This document shows, piece after piece, positions 52,179-60,706 of a DNA stretch of 64,000 nt. The stretch is from Candidatus Flexifilum breve. Its GTDB lineage: Bacteria; Chloroflexota; Anaerolineae; Aggregatilineales; Phototrophicaceae. Where the stretch lies: contig JADKGC010000001.1 of NCBI GenBank assembly GCA_016717205.1, positions 62,001 to 126,000 on the forward strand, written 5' to 3'. Positions within the stretch are counted from its first letter, which is position 1; every line of letters begins with the position of its first letter. The position numbers and the translations under genes were made by a program. Under the pieces are notes generated by a model. That model had not been told where the DNA came from. It made no database searches and worked only from the letters and a program-made list of their open reading frames with translations.

Positions 52179-53558
52179 CTACTTGAACGAGATCAGGTTG
52201 TAGAGCACATGGATCGCCGTGTCGATGGCGAGATAGAAGTCCTCGATGACGATGTATTCATTCGGCGAGTGGATGTTATCGCCCGGCCCTAAGCCAAGAT
52301 GGGTCATCGGGATGCCGAGCTCACGCTGGAACATGCCCGCAATCGGCACCGACCCGCCCGCGCGTTCCATCAGCGCGCGCTTACCCACCGTCGCGACCAG
52401 CGCCTGCTGCACTGCTTCCACGCCCGCGCCTTCAAACTGCGTGCTGAACGGGTAGCCTGCCACCGGCACGCTGACCTCAATGCTGACGGTCTCAGTCGCG
52501 AAGCTCATGACATAATCCTTGAACATGCGGCCAATCTCAACCGGGTCCTGATCGTTGACGAGGCGCATGGTCACCTTGAAGCCCGCCTTCGACGGCAGCA
52601 CCGTCTTGGTGCCGGGACCTTGATACCCGCCCCACATACCGTTGACATCGAGCGTGGGCAGTGCCGTCGCCCGCACCGCCGTTGACGCGACTGATTCGCC
52701 CCAGAAGTGCGCCGCGCCCGACCGTTCTTTGAACTGCACTCCCGTCCGCGCCCACAACTGCTCTAGGTTAGCCAGTTCCGCCGCCGTCAAGTCGCGCACG
52801 GCACCATAGTAGCCAGGGATCTGGATGCGCCCGGCGTCATCGTGGAACGAGCCGATGATTTTCCCGGCCAGGTGCAGCGGATTGTGCACCGTGCCGCCAT
52901 ACGTCCCCGAATGCAGGTCGTGATCCGGCCCGGTGAGCGTGACTTCGGCGGCGACGATGCCGCGCCCCGAGTAGACGATGCTCGGCTGATCGCGCACGAA
53001 TTCACCGTCACACAGCACGAACAAATCCGCGTTGAGCAGGTCTTTGTTCCCGGCGACAAACGGGTGCATGTTCGGCGAACCGGACTCTTCCTCGCCTTCA
53101 AAGAACAGCTTCACATTGACAGGCAGCTTACCATCGACTGCGAGGATCGACTCGATGGCCTTGAGGTTCGCCCACACGCCCGCTTTATCATCTTCGGAGC
53201 CGCGCGCGTACAGCTTGCCATCGCGTTCGGTCGGTTCGAAGGGCGGCGTCACCCACAAGTTGAGCGGATCGACGGGCTGCACATCATAATGCGCATAGAT
53301 CAGCACGGTCGGCTTATCCGCGCCCGCCTCCAGCCATTCCCCATACACGACGGGATGCCCATCAGTCGGGATGGTCTGGCAGTTCTTCATCCCGATGCGC
53401 CGCATTTCGTCGCGCACCCAGTCGGCGCAGCGCGCGACTTCGGCTTTGTAATTGGGATCGGTGCTGATCGAGGGAATGCGCAGCAGTTCGCTGAAACCAG
53501 ACATATACGCGCTGCGCTGCGTTTTGGCATGCTCAAGCGCTCGTTGGGCATTAGACAT
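52179..53558 (-). CDS. M20-family dipeptidase
   Basis: 459 residues with AAGGAG nine bases before the ATG. Zinc site motifs: VLIYAHYDVQPVDP (His and Asp), LYARGSEDDKAGVWANLKA (bridging Asp), LFFEGEEESGSPNM (catalytic Glu-Glu), LCDGEFVRDQP, and a C-terminal LGLGPGDNIHSPNEYI with the last His. This is the carnosinase/PepV-like dipeptidase branch rather than the ArgE/DapE-like branch represented at 157-1308. Single gene flanked by REP-like elements. Likely cytosolic peptide turnover. Confidence 0.92.
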   Translation of the reverse strand: MSNAQRALEHAKTQRSAYMSGFSELLRIPSISTDPNYKAEVARCADWVRDEMRRIGMKNCQTIPTDGHPVVYGEWLEAGADKPTVLIYAHYDVQPVDPLNLWVTPPFEPTERDGKLYARGSEDDKAGVWANLKAIESILAVDGKLPVNVKLFFEGEEESGSPNMHPFVAGNKDLLNADLFVLCDGEFVRDQPSIVYSGRGIVAAEVTLTGPDHDLHSGTYGGTVHNPLHLAGKIIGSFHDDAGRIQIPGYYGAVRDLTAAELANLEQLWARTGVQFKERSGAAHFWGESVASTAVRATALPTLDVNGMWGGYQGPGTKTVLPSKAGFKVTMRLVNDQDPVEIGRMFKDYVMSFATETVSIEVSVPVAGYPFSTQFEGAGVEAVQQALVATVGKRALMERAGGSVPIAGMFQRELGIPMTHLGLGPGDNIHSPNEYIVIEDFYLAIDTAIHVLYNLISFK

Positions 53559-53667
53559 CGAATACGCTCCTTAAGTGCTGGTCACCACGGGTACGACCAC
53601 CATTGTGCCGCACTTTCAGACCTCGCAACCACATCTGGACTCATCGATGGACTGACACAAAAACAGA

Positions 53668-53707
53668 GGGTCGTTCGATTCGGTGATGTGCCGCATCTAA
53701 ACGACCC
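53668..53707 (-). terminator. Terminator of the leftward sugar ABC operon
   Basis: GGGTCGTT (53668-53675) and AACGACCC (53700-53707) form an 8-bp stem. Read leftwards the stem is followed by TCTGTTTTTGTG, a T-rich tail, so it works as an intrinsic terminator for the operon that ends at 53833. Confidence 0.7.
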
Positions 53708-53743
53708 ACTTTAGGCATTCACGATGATTACGCAAATCCCGAG

Positions 53744-53806
53744 TGTAGGGGCAGACCGATGTGTCTGCCCGGATGCTTCGGGCGCACACGCAGGTGCGCC
53801 CCTACA
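53744..53806. repeat. Composite REP-like element
   Basis: GTAGGGGCAGAC...GTCTGCCC and GGGCGCAC...GTGCGCCCCTAC hairpins are joined head to tail inside an outer GTAGGGGC/GCCCCTAC pair. It combines the arm types seen at 47090 and 35271. Confidence 0.78.
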
Positions 53807-53832
53807 GGCGTTCGTGGATCCATTACCGTGCT

Positions 53833-55662
53833 CTAGCCGACGTTGTCTGCCGTCAGCAACCGGATCGGCGCGTCAATCGACATGGGGATCGGGCGGCCTT
53901 CCGCCAGCTTGATCGCGTTTTCGACCGCCAGCACGCCGATTTCGTACGGGTACTGGGCGACTGTCCCGGTCATGCGGCCTTCGCGGATGGCATCGAGCGC
54001 TTCCGGCACCGCGTCCGTGCCGATGATGATGATCTGGCCTTCGAGACCCGCCGCGCGTACGGCTTCCGCCGCGCCCAGTGCCATGGTGTCGTTCGCCGCG
54101 TAAATCGCCTTGACATCCGGGTTCGCCTGCAGGATGTTCGTCGTCACGTCGAGAGCACGCGTGCGATCCCAGTCCGCGGGCTGGCTGGCGACGACATTCA
54201 TCGTGCCGCTGACCGTGTCGAAGAAGCCATCCCGGCGCGCCTGACCGGACACATTGCCCGCCAGACCTTCGAGGATCGCCACCTGTGCCCCGGCTTCGAG
54301 GTTCGCCAGCACGTAATTGCCCGCCAACTGCCCCGCCTGATAGTTGTTCGAGGCGATGCGCTGCGCGATATCGATGCCCGCTTCTGCTGCTGCAGCCGCC
54401 GGGATCAGTTCGTCGACGTTGATGACTGGCAGACCCGCTTCCGAAGCCGCCGCCAGCGCCGAATTCAGGTTACTCGGCGTGATCGGCGAGACGAGCAGCG
54501 CATCAAACCCTTGATCGAGATACGATTCCGCTAGCGCCAACTGTTCGTCGGTGTCCGCTTCCGTCGGAACCGAACCCACCTGCACGTTCACGCCGTAGGT
54601 TTCCGCGGCAAACGCATAGCCATCCGCCATCGCTTGCCAATATTCGTTCGCTTCCGTTTTGATGATCGCGCCGAAGCTCAGATCGCCAATCGCGGGATCA
54701 GGCATGGGCTGCACCGGGGCGTCGAGGTCGCCCGCCGTCAACAGGCGGATCGGCGCGTCGATGCGAGTAGGAATCGGGCGACCTGCCGCCAGTTTGATCG
54801 CGTTTTCGACCGCCAGCACGCCAATTTCAAACGGATACTGCGCGACCGTCCCGGTCATGCGCCCGTCGCGAATTGCGTCCAGCGCTTCCGGCACCGCATC
54901 TGTCCCGATGATGATGATCTGGCCTTCGAGACCCGCCGCGCGCACCGCTTCGGTCGCACCGAGTGCCATCGTGTCATTCGCCGCGTAAATCGCCTTGACG
55001 TCGGGGTTCGCTTGCAGGATGTTGGTCGTCACGTCGAGAGCGCGCGTCCGATCCCAGTCGGCCGGTTGGCTGGCGACGACATTCATCGTGCCATTGACCG
55101 TGTCGAAGAAACCATCACGCCGCGCCTGACCGGACACGTTACCCGCCAGCCCTTCGAGGATCGCCACCTGCGACCCGGCTTCGAGGTTCGCCAGCACGTA
55201 GTTGCCCGCCAACTGCCCCGCCTGATAGTTGTTCGAGGCGATGCGCAGGGCAATGTCGATGCCCGCGTCCGCCGCCGCATCTGCCGGGATCAGTTCGTCA
55301 ACGTTGATCACGGGGATGCCCGCTTCGGTCGCCGCCGCCAAGGCCGAATTCAGGTTGCTCGGCGTGATCGGCGAGACGAGCAGCGCATCGAAGCCCTGAT
55401 CGAGATACGATTCGGCCAGCGCCAACTGTTCGTCGGTATCCGCTTCGGTCGGCACCGAGCCAACCACCACTTCGACGCCATAGCGTGCGGCGGCGAATTC
55501 ATAGCCCGCGGCCATCGCCTGCCAGTATTCGTTGGCTTCCGTTTTGATAATCGCGCCGAAACGCAGGGGCGCGTCCTGAGCTAAAGAGAAAGAGGCGCTG
55601 GTCACAAGCAGGAGGGCGACCACAGCCACGATAATTGAAATATGACGCGAAAAACGAAGCAT
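53833..55662 (-). CDS. Tandem-duplicated sugar-type periplasmic binding protein
   Basis: 609 residues from the ATG at 55662, with AAGGA eight to nine bases upstream. A signal peptide (LRFSRHISIIVAVVALLLVTSASFSLAQ) is followed by two nearly identical RbsB/Peripla_BP_4-type domains in one chain. Each begins FGAIIKTEANEYWQAM and contains EADTDEQLALAESYLDQGFDALLVSPITP, INVDELIP, NNYQAGQLAGNYVLANLEAG and IYAANDTMALGA. The repeat period is 885 bp (295 residues). The linker is short (about 54690-54735, DLDAPVQPMPDPAIGDLS). Silent differences between copies argue against an assembly duplication. The normal family has one domain of about 300 residues. It is the last gene of the ABC operon, 143 bp after the permease. 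Confidence 0.92.
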   Translation of the reverse strand: MLRFSRHISIIVAVVALLLVTSASFSLAQDAPLRFGAIIKTEANEYWQAMAAGYEFAAARYGVEVVVGSVPTEADTDEQLALAESYLDQGFDALLVSPITPSNLNSALAAATEAGIPVINVDELIPADAAADAGIDIALRIASNNYQAGQLAGNYVLANLEAGSQVAILEGLAGNVSGQARRDGFFDTVNGTMNVVASQPADWDRTRALDVTTNILQANPDVKAIYAANDTMALGATEAVRAAGLEGQIIIIGTDAVPEALDAIRDGRMTGTVAQYPFEIGVLAVENAIKLAAGRPIPTRIDAPIRLLTAGDLDAPVQPMPDPAIGDLSFGAIIKTEANEYWQAMADGYAFAAETYGVNVQVGSVPTEADTDEQLALAESYLDQGFDALLVSPITPSNLNSALAAASEAGLPVINVDELIPAAAAAEAGIDIAQRIASNNYQAGQLAGNYVLANLEAGAQVAILEGLAGNVSGQARRDGFFDTVSGTMNVVASQPADWDRTRALDVTTNILQANPDVKAIYAANDTMALGAAEAVRAAGLEGQIIIIGTDAVPEALDAIREGRMTGTVAQYPYEIGVLAVENAIKLAEGRPIPMSIDAPIRLLTADNVG

Positions 55663-55805
55663 ATTTACCATCCTTATACTCATCAAAATCATTGCAGTGA
55701 GTGGTGTCATGCTCAATTGATGGTGCGCCGAAAAGACTCCTTTCTCGGCCTTGCCCGGCCAGCGTCCCTGCGCTTGAGGGAGTGGTGAACTTGTGTGGGG
55801 TGGCT

Positions 55806-56819
55806 TTACCCAACCCGCTGCGCGTAACGGCGGCGCACTTGATCCAGCGCGACCGCGATGATGATGACGGCCCCGATGACAAACTGCTGCCAGAACGCCG
55901 GAATATTCAGAATATTGAGCGCATTACGGATGATGCTGATGATCAGCGCGCCGACAATCGTCCCCGCAATCGTGCCCTCGCCGCCGGACAAGCTCGTCCC
56001 CCCCATGACGGTCGCGGCGATGGCGTCCAGTTCGAACATCGTGCCGGAAGTAGGATCGGCGGAGCTCAAGCGCGCCGTGAGCAGCACCGCCGAAACCCCA
56101 GTCAGCAGGCCGCCAAACGTGTAGATGCCGAGCTTGTAGCGCCGGATTGAGATGCCCGCGCGCGCCACGGATTCTTCGCTGCTGCCAATCGCGATCACGT
56201 ATTTGCCGAAGCGCGTCTTGGTCAGCACGAGCCAGCAGAGCACCGCCAGCACGGCGACGACGATCACCGGGAGCGGGATTTCGCCAAAGACGCGCTGCGA
56301 GAAGATGTCAACGAACGCGCTGTCAAACCCATAGATCGGGCGGCCATCGCTGAGGATGAGCGTCAACCCGCGGAAAATGCCCATCGTGCCGAGCGTCGCG
56401 ATGAACGGCTGCAGCTTGATGCGCGTGATCAGGAAGCCATTGAAGCACCCGCACGCAATGCCCGTCGCAATCGCCACCAGCGCCCCGACCCACGGGCCAG
56501 AGCCGAGCGCCATCACCGAAGCGCCGATCACCCCGGCGAGCGCTACAATCGACCCGACCGACAGGTCAATGCCGCCGCTGGTGATGATGAACGTCATGCC
56601 GAGCGCGATGATCCCGTTGATCGAACCTTGCAGCATCACCTGCGTCAAATTGCGCGGCGTGAGGAAGTACTGCTCCCCGCGCACCAGCGGTGTGATGATC
56701 GACAGCGCGACGACGAGGATGACGAGCAGCAGAAAAATGCCGTATCGGGATAACCAGTTGATCCACGCCTGCGGGCGATTCGTCCCGGTTCGCGCTGGAA
56801 CGTGCGAACTATCAGCCAT
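55806..56819 (-). CDS. Sugar ABC transporter permease (RbsC/FrcC-like)
   Basis: 337 residues, eight to ten hydrophobic segments. Landmarks are the ALGMTFIITSGGIDLSVGSIVALAG motif, GCFNGFLITRIKLQPFIATLGTMGIFRGLTLILSDGRPIYG, and FGKYVIAIGSSEESVARAGISIRRYKLGIYTFGGLLTGVSAVLLTARL, all diagnostic of the ribose/fructose-type BPD_transp_2 family. It starts 16 bp after the ATPase stop. The pore should dimerise and take sugar from the duplicated binding protein. Confidence 0.93.
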   Translation of the reverse strand: MADSSHVPARTGTNRPQAWINWLSRYGIFLLLVILVVALSIITPLVRGEQYFLTPRNLTQVMLQGSINGIIALGMTFIITSGGIDLSVGSIVALAGVIGASVMALGSGPWVGALVAIATGIACGCFNGFLITRIKLQPFIATLGTMGIFRGLTLILSDGRPIYGFDSAFVDIFSQRVFGEIPLPVIVVAVLAVLCWLVLTKTRFGKYVIAIGSSEESVARAGISIRRYKLGIYTFGGLLTGVSAVLLTARLSSADPTSGTMFELDAIAATVMGGTSLSGGEGTIAGTIVGALIISIIRNALNILNIPAFWQQFVIGAVIIIAVALDQVRRRYAQRVG

Positions 56820-56835
56820 TGAGGTTCCTATCGAA

Positions 56836-57615
56836 TCAGTGAGCCTGAACTTTAGCGCCAGTGATGTACGCGACGATCTCTTCCGGTGTGGTCGCGTGTT
56901 TGTCGAGCGTCGCCGCCTGTTTGCCCTGCCGCAGCACGACGATGCGGTCGGCGATGCGGTGCACGTTCTGCATGTTGTGGCTGATCACGATGAACGTCAT
57001 GCCATAGTCGTCGCGCAGTTTCTCAATCGTCAGCAAGACCTGTTCGGTCTCTTCGACGCCGAGCGCGGCGGTCGGCTCATCGAGCAGGATGAGCTGGCGT
57101 CCCCATGTCACGGCGCGGCCAATGGCGACAGCCTGCCGCTGACCACCACTCATGCGGCGCACAGGCATGGTCGGCGCGGGAATTTTGATGTGCAGTTGGC
57201 TGAGCGCTTCACCCGTCGAGCGGCGCATCTGCGCCCGGTCGAGCACGCCGAACACCCGCCCTAACCAGCCCGGTTTGAGCACTTCACGCCCCAAGTAAAC
57301 GTTATCAGCAACATCAAGCGGATCGATGAGCGCGAGATCTTGATACACCGTTTCGATGCCTGCATGCAGCGCATCGGCGGGCGATTTAAAGTCGCACACC
57401 GTCCCACGCAGGCGCAGCGTACCGCTCGTCGGGCCATGCACCCCGGCGATGATCTTAATGAGCGTCGACTTGCCCGCGCCGTTATCGCCGACCAGCGCGA
57501 CGATCTCGCCTTTGTGAACGTTGAAGCTGATGCCCTGTAAAGCCTGTACCGCGCCAAATGTTTTCGTAACGTTGTCTATCTCTAAAATGACCGCCCGGTC
57601 GTCCTGTCGAACCAT
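56836..57615 (-). CDS. Single-domain sugar ABC transporter ATPase (FrcA-like)
   Basis: 259 residues. Walker A GDNGAGKSTLIKII, Q-loop VYQDLALIDPLDVADNVYLGRE, signature MSGGQRQAVAIGRAV, Walker B LILLDEPTAALG, and H-loop VISHNM are all intact. Typical ribose-type ATPases (RbsA) fuse two such domains; this has one, like FrcA-type systems, so it should work as a homodimer. First gene of the leftward operon; the start is the ATG at 57615, though a later in-frame codon is possible. Confidence 0.92.
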   Translation of the reverse strand: MVRQDDRAVILEIDNVTKTFGAVQALQGISFNVHKGEIVALVGDNGAGKSTLIKIIAGVHGPTSGTLRLRGTVCDFKSPADALHAGIETVYQDLALIDPLDVADNVYLGREVLKPGWLGRVFGVLDRAQMRRSTGEALSQLHIKIPAPTMPVRRMSGGQRQAVAIGRAVTWGRQLILLDEPTAALGVEETEQVLLTIEKLRDDYGMTFIVISHNMQNVHRIADRIVVLRQGKQAATLDKHATTPEEIVAYITGAKVQAH

Positions 57616-57664
57616 ACGAGTGATGTCCTCATTCAGGGGGCTGCACTTATTTGTATTTTATGGA

Positions 57665-57720
57665 GTCACAACGCAGCAAGCATCGCGTGTTGATATGCAG
57701 ATCGCTCGCTTCGTTGTGAC
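57665..57720. promoter_or_regulatory. Inverted repeat in the divergon leader
   Basis: GTCACAACG (57665-57673) and CGTTGTGAC (57712-57720) are exact reverse complements. With two mismatches the similarity extends to 17 bases per arm (GTCACAACGMAGCRAGC). It lies in the 5' leader of the ABC operon. It could be a second operator pair for looping or an RNA hairpin. Confidence 0.45.
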
Positions 57721-57745
57721 CAGATTGACTTCCGCACCTTACAAC

Positions 57746-57816
57746 AATCTAGCACACATTAATGTTTACGTCAATCACGAGCGTGATTGACTCAAACAAA
57801 AAAATGTGCGACTATT
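57746..57816. promoter_or_regulatory. Divergent promoters whose -35 boxes are the arms of one palindrome
   Basis: A 22-bp palindrome at 57770-57791 has perfect 10-bp arms, GTCAATCACG and CGTGATTGAC, around AG. Its left arm contributes the leftward -35 (TTGACG on the minus strand, 57769-57774), with a 17-bp spacer to TAGATT (57746-57751). Its right arm gives the rightward -35 TTGACT (57787-57792), with an 18-bp spacer to a weak ACTATT (57811-57816). A DeoR-type repressor bound here would block both. A second palindrome, ACATTAATGT (57756-57765), lies in the leftward spacer. Confidence 0.7.
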
Positions 57817-57853
57817 GTGAGCGTGCCTGTGAAGTTAGAGAAAAGCGACTGGA

Positions 57854-58609
57854 ATGACCCTTACCGCAAGGCACAGCGCAATCCTCGAAATTCTGCTCAA
57901 AGAGCGGTCGGCCTCCGTGGCGCGTCTCAGCACTGAGTTTGCAGTCAGCGAGATGACCATTCGCCGCGACTTGGTGGAGCTTGAAGAGCAGGGCCTCGTG
58001 CAGCGCACGCACGGCGGCGCGAAACCCAACGAGACGCGCCTGCATGAACTGTCGTGGAAGGTCAAAATCGGCCAGTACGTCGACGAGAAGAAGCGCATCG
58101 GTCAGGCCGCTGCCGACCTGATCAGCGATGGCGATACGGTCTTGCTGGATACCGGGTCGACGACCGCGCAGATTGTGCCGCACCTCGCCAAAAAGCAGAT
58201 CACCGCCATCACCAATGCGCTGGCCATCGCCGCGGAGCTCGCTAACTTCCCGCAAATTCAGGTCTTCGTCGCGGGCGGCATGCTGCGTAAGGGCTTGCTC
58301 TCGCTCATCGGCCCGCAGACCGAAGCCTTTCTGCGCGGGTTGAATGTCGATAAACTCTTCCTCGGCGTCGATGCGATTGATCTGGAAGCCGGGTTCACCG
58401 TGCCTAATCTGCTCGACGCGCACACGAAACAGACCATGATGAAATGCGCGCGGCAGATCATCGTCGTCGCCGATCATTCGAAGCTTCAGCGGCGGGCGTT
58501 AGCGCCGGTTGCGCCGCTCGGCGAAGCTCACTTGCTCATCACCGACGGCGGTGCACCCGCCGACTTTGTCGAGCAGCTCCGCCTCCACGTCGAAGTGCAG
58601 ATCGTCTAA
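57854..58609 (+). CDS. DeoR-family sugar-responsive transcriptional regulator
   Basis: 251 residues. The N-terminal helix-turn-helix reads RHSAILEILLKERSASVARLSTEFAVSEMTIRRDLVELEEQGLVQRTHGGA, the family signature. The C-terminal DeoRC domain (about 75-230) has LISDGDTVLLDTGSTTAQIVPHL, ITNALAIAAEL, LVGPQTE-like LIGPQTEAFLRGLNVDKLFLGVDAID and VVADHSKL, the sugar-phosphate-binding isomerase-like fold. It heads the kinase/epimerase operon and faces the ABC operon, so it should control both and respond to a phosphorylated ketose. Confidence 0.93.
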   Translation: MTLTARHSAILEILLKERSASVARLSTEFAVSEMTIRRDLVELEEQGLVQRTHGGAKPNETRLHELSWKVKIGQYVDEKKRIGQAAADLISDGDTVLLDTGSTTAQIVPHLAKKQITAITNALAIAAELANFPQIQVFVAGGMLRKGLLSLIGPQTEAFLRGLNVDKLFLGVDAIDLEAGFTVPNLLDAHTKQTMMKCARQIIVVADHSKLQRRALAPVAPLGEAHLLITDGGAPADFVEQLRLHVEVQIV

Positions 58610-58631
58610 CACGCTGCGGCAAAGGACAGAT

Positions 58632-58733
58632 ATGCTTCGCGTCGGCACGCATGATGAGTCTGAAATCGATTTCGCGCAGCTTATCGGCGCAAACTATCTG
58701 ATCGACCAATATCTAGCGCGGCGGCAGGCATGA
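58632..58733 (+). CDS. 33-residue small ORF before the sugar kinase
   Basis: ATG at 58632 follows AAAGGACAG, a good ribosome site, and the TGA at 58731-58733 overlaps the kinase ATG (ATGA). The peptide starts MLRVGTHDESEIDFAQLIGA and ends IDQYLARRQA. It has no signal peptide and no recognisable family. It may be a translational-coupling leader for the kinase or the remnant of a longer gene. Confidence 0.5.
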   Translation: MLRVGTHDESEIDFAQLIGANYLIDQYLARRQA

Positions 58734-59689
58734 CCATCCTTACCCTCACCCTCAACCCGGCCATCGATCACGTGCTGTGGGTCGATCACTTCCAACTCGG
58801 ACATACGCTTCGGGCTACGAGCGAGACGCGCACGCCGAGCGGCAAAGGCGTCGGCAGTTCGCTGGTGCTGCACGAACTCGGCGCAGACACCACGGCGTTC
58901 GGCTTTGCCGCGGGTCTGACCGGCAGCATGCTCACCGCCCTGCTGGACCAAGCGGGCATTCCCCATGAACTACTGGCCGCATCGGGCGAAACGCGCATCG
59001 CCACACTGATCGTGGATCAACACTCCGGGCTGCAATCAACGGTGAGCGCGGCCACGCTGCGCGTCGATGAGCCCGGTTTCACTCATCTCTTGGATCGGCT
59101 GGCGACTGCTTCAGCGTGGGGCATCATCTGCGCGGGCAGTGTGCCGCCCGGTCTGCCTGCCGACGCCTACGCGACGATTCTGCGCCGTTTGCACGCAACC
59201 AACCTTGTCACTCTGCTCGACACCTCGGGCGCGGCGCTGAGCGCAGGCGTCACGGGACTGCCGCATGTGCTCAAAATCAATGCGGATGAGGCACGCTCAC
59301 TGGACGGCGATCTCGCGCTGTCGGTGGCGTCCGCCCTCGACGTGCGCGCCGCCCTTGATCAACTGCGCCGCTATCTCGGCAGATGGGCACGGGAAGCGAT
59401 TGTCGTGACGCTGGGACGTGACGGTGCGCTCGCCGTCAGACCAGATGGCGACTACCGTGTGCATCCGCTCAACGTACCCGTGGTCAGCACGGCGGGCGCC
59501 GGTGACGCGCTCAACGCCGGGTTGATGCTCGCGCTATCCCGCGGCGAGTCGTGGTCGGCGGCGCTGGCGTGGGGGACGGCCGCTGCATCCTCTGTGGTCA
59601 TGAACGCGGGCACGGCTGTGTGTCAGCGTCGACAAGTTGAAGAACTATATCGCCAAGTCACTGTTGAGGAGATAATTTTTCATGATTAA
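58730..59689 (+). CDS. PfkB-family sugar(-phosphate) kinase, 1-phosphofructokinase/tagatose-6-P kinase type
   Basis: 319 residues. It begins ILTLTLNPAIDHVLWVDHFQLGHTLRATSETRTPSGKGVG, the FruK/LacC/PfkB opening with the sugar-binding NPAID and GGKGxN-like GKGVGSS motifs. Further landmarks are ICAGSVPPGLPADAYATIL, LKINADEARSL, and the catalytic GAGDALNAGLMLA (Asp as base). ATGA overlap with the 33-aa ORF and an 8-bp overlap with the epimerase gene mark co-translation. With the ABC importer and epimerase it fits catabolism of a ketohexose. I cannot tell which phosphate position it uses. Confidence 0.9.
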   Translation: MTILTLTLNPAIDHVLWVDHFQLGHTLRATSETRTPSGKGVGSSLVLHELGADTTAFGFAAGLTGSMLTALLDQAGIPHELLAASGETRIATLIVDQHSGLQSTVSAATLRVDEPGFTHLLDRLATASAWGIICAGSVPPGLPADAYATILRRLHATNLVTLLDTSGAALSAGVTGLPHVLKINADEARSLDGDLALSVASALDVRAALDQLRRYLGRWAREAIVVTLGRDGALAVRPDGDYRVHPLNVPVVSTAGAGDALNAGLMLALSRGESWSAALAWGTAAASSVVMNAGTAVCQRRQVEELYRQVTVEEIIFHD

Positions 59690-60527
59690 GATTGGTTCGC
59701 ATGCATTTGTGTGGGTCGGCGAATGGACGACCGAGAGCGGCAACTATGCCATTGAGCAGTGCGGCAAGATCGGCTTTGATCTGATCGAAATACCGCTGCT
59801 CAAACCCGACGAGTTCGATGTGAAGAGTCACCGCGCCGCGCTCGACCAAGCGGGCATCGACGGAACCTGTTCGCTGGCGCTCCCCGCCTCGCTGCACCTG
59901 CCCTTCTATCCCGATGCCGCCAAAGCCTTTTTGATCAAAGCGCTGGACAAGGTACAGGAACTCGGCTGTCACTATCTCGGCGGCTGCACCCCGTACTCAC
60001 TCGGCACGCTAACGGGCAAACCGCCGACCACCGCCGAACGGCAGACCGTGATCGACGTGATGAAAGAGGTGTGCGCCGAAGCCGCCAAGCGTGACATCAC
60101 CGTGGCGCTGGAGCCCTGCAACCGCTATGAAACCTACATGTATAACTCACTGGCTGATGCCCGCGACGCGATCCTCGCGGTCGGCGCGAGCAACTTCAAG
60201 CTGCACGCCGACACCTATCACATGAACATCGAAGAGGAACGCTTCGACACGGCCTTCATCAATGCCGCCGATGTGATCGGCTATGTGCACATGAGCGAAA
60301 GCCATCGCGGGCAGGTCGGCAAGGGTACGGTCAAGTGGGATGAAGTCTGGCAGGGCTTGGCCGACGCGAAGTTCTCCGGCTATCTTGTGCTCGAATCGTT
60401 CGCGGCGATCAACCCCGATCTCACGGCGGCGACCTGCCTGTGGCGTCCGCCGCTCCAATCTTCCGACGAGATCGCCCGCGGCGGCTACGAATTCCTCAAA
60501 GCAGGCGTCGCGCAGTATCTATCCTAA
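59682..60527 (+). CDS. Sugar isomerase/epimerase (D-tagatose/D-psicose 3-epimerase-like)
   Basis: 281 residues, TIM barrel of the AP-endonuclease-2 group. KIGSHAFVWVGEWTTES and GKIGFDLIEIPLLKPDEF open the barrel. The metal-binding residues are visible as Glu in VALEPCNRYETY, Asp in LHADTYHMNIEE, His in VHMSESHRGQVGKG and Glu in LVLESFA, the DTE-family pattern. A GGAG precedes the start inside the kinase gene. It would interconvert ketoses at C3 (for example tagatose/sorbose or psicose/fructose) before phosphorylation. A hairpin terminator follows. Confidence 0.9.
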   Translation: MIKIGSHAFVWVGEWTTESGNYAIEQCGKIGFDLIEIPLLKPDEFDVKSHRAALDQAGIDGTCSLALPASLHLPFYPDAAKAFLIKALDKVQELGCHYLGGCTPYSLGTLTGKPPTTAERQTVIDVMKEVCAEAAKRDITVALEPCNRYETYMYNSLADARDAILAVGASNFKLHADTYHMNIEEERFDTAFINAADVIGYVHMSESHRGQVGKGTVKWDEVWQGLADAKFSGYLVLESFAAINPDLTAATCLWRPPLQSSDEIARGGYEFLKAGVAQYLS

Positions 60528-60541
60528 GCTGCAACCAGATA

Positions 60542-60572
60542 GAGCCGGGATCGTCACACTCCATCTCGGCTC
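60542..60572 (+). terminator. Hairpin after the epimerase gene
   Basis: GAGCCGGGAT (60542-60551) pairs along its full length with ATCTCGGCTC (60563-60572), one G-U pair, with an 11-base loop. It is 14 bp after the stop codon. The remaining 60573-60706 is a plain gap that must hold the next promoter. Confidence 0.65.
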
Positions 60573-60706
60573 ACTTCCGCCAATGACTAGTCCATAATCC
60601 CCGATCATCGTAGCAGAATAGTACCAATTCCCGCCGATTCGGCTATTTTGATTGCAACATTTGTGAAAAACGTACGGTTTAGGTCATGTAACTCGTTTGT
60701 TAAGTC

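Noticed and set aside
53833..55662. The 885-bp direct repeat as an assembly duplication
   Set aside because: The two copies differ at many silent positions and at the signal-peptide/linker boundaries, which a duplicated read would not. Long-read confirmation is still desirable.
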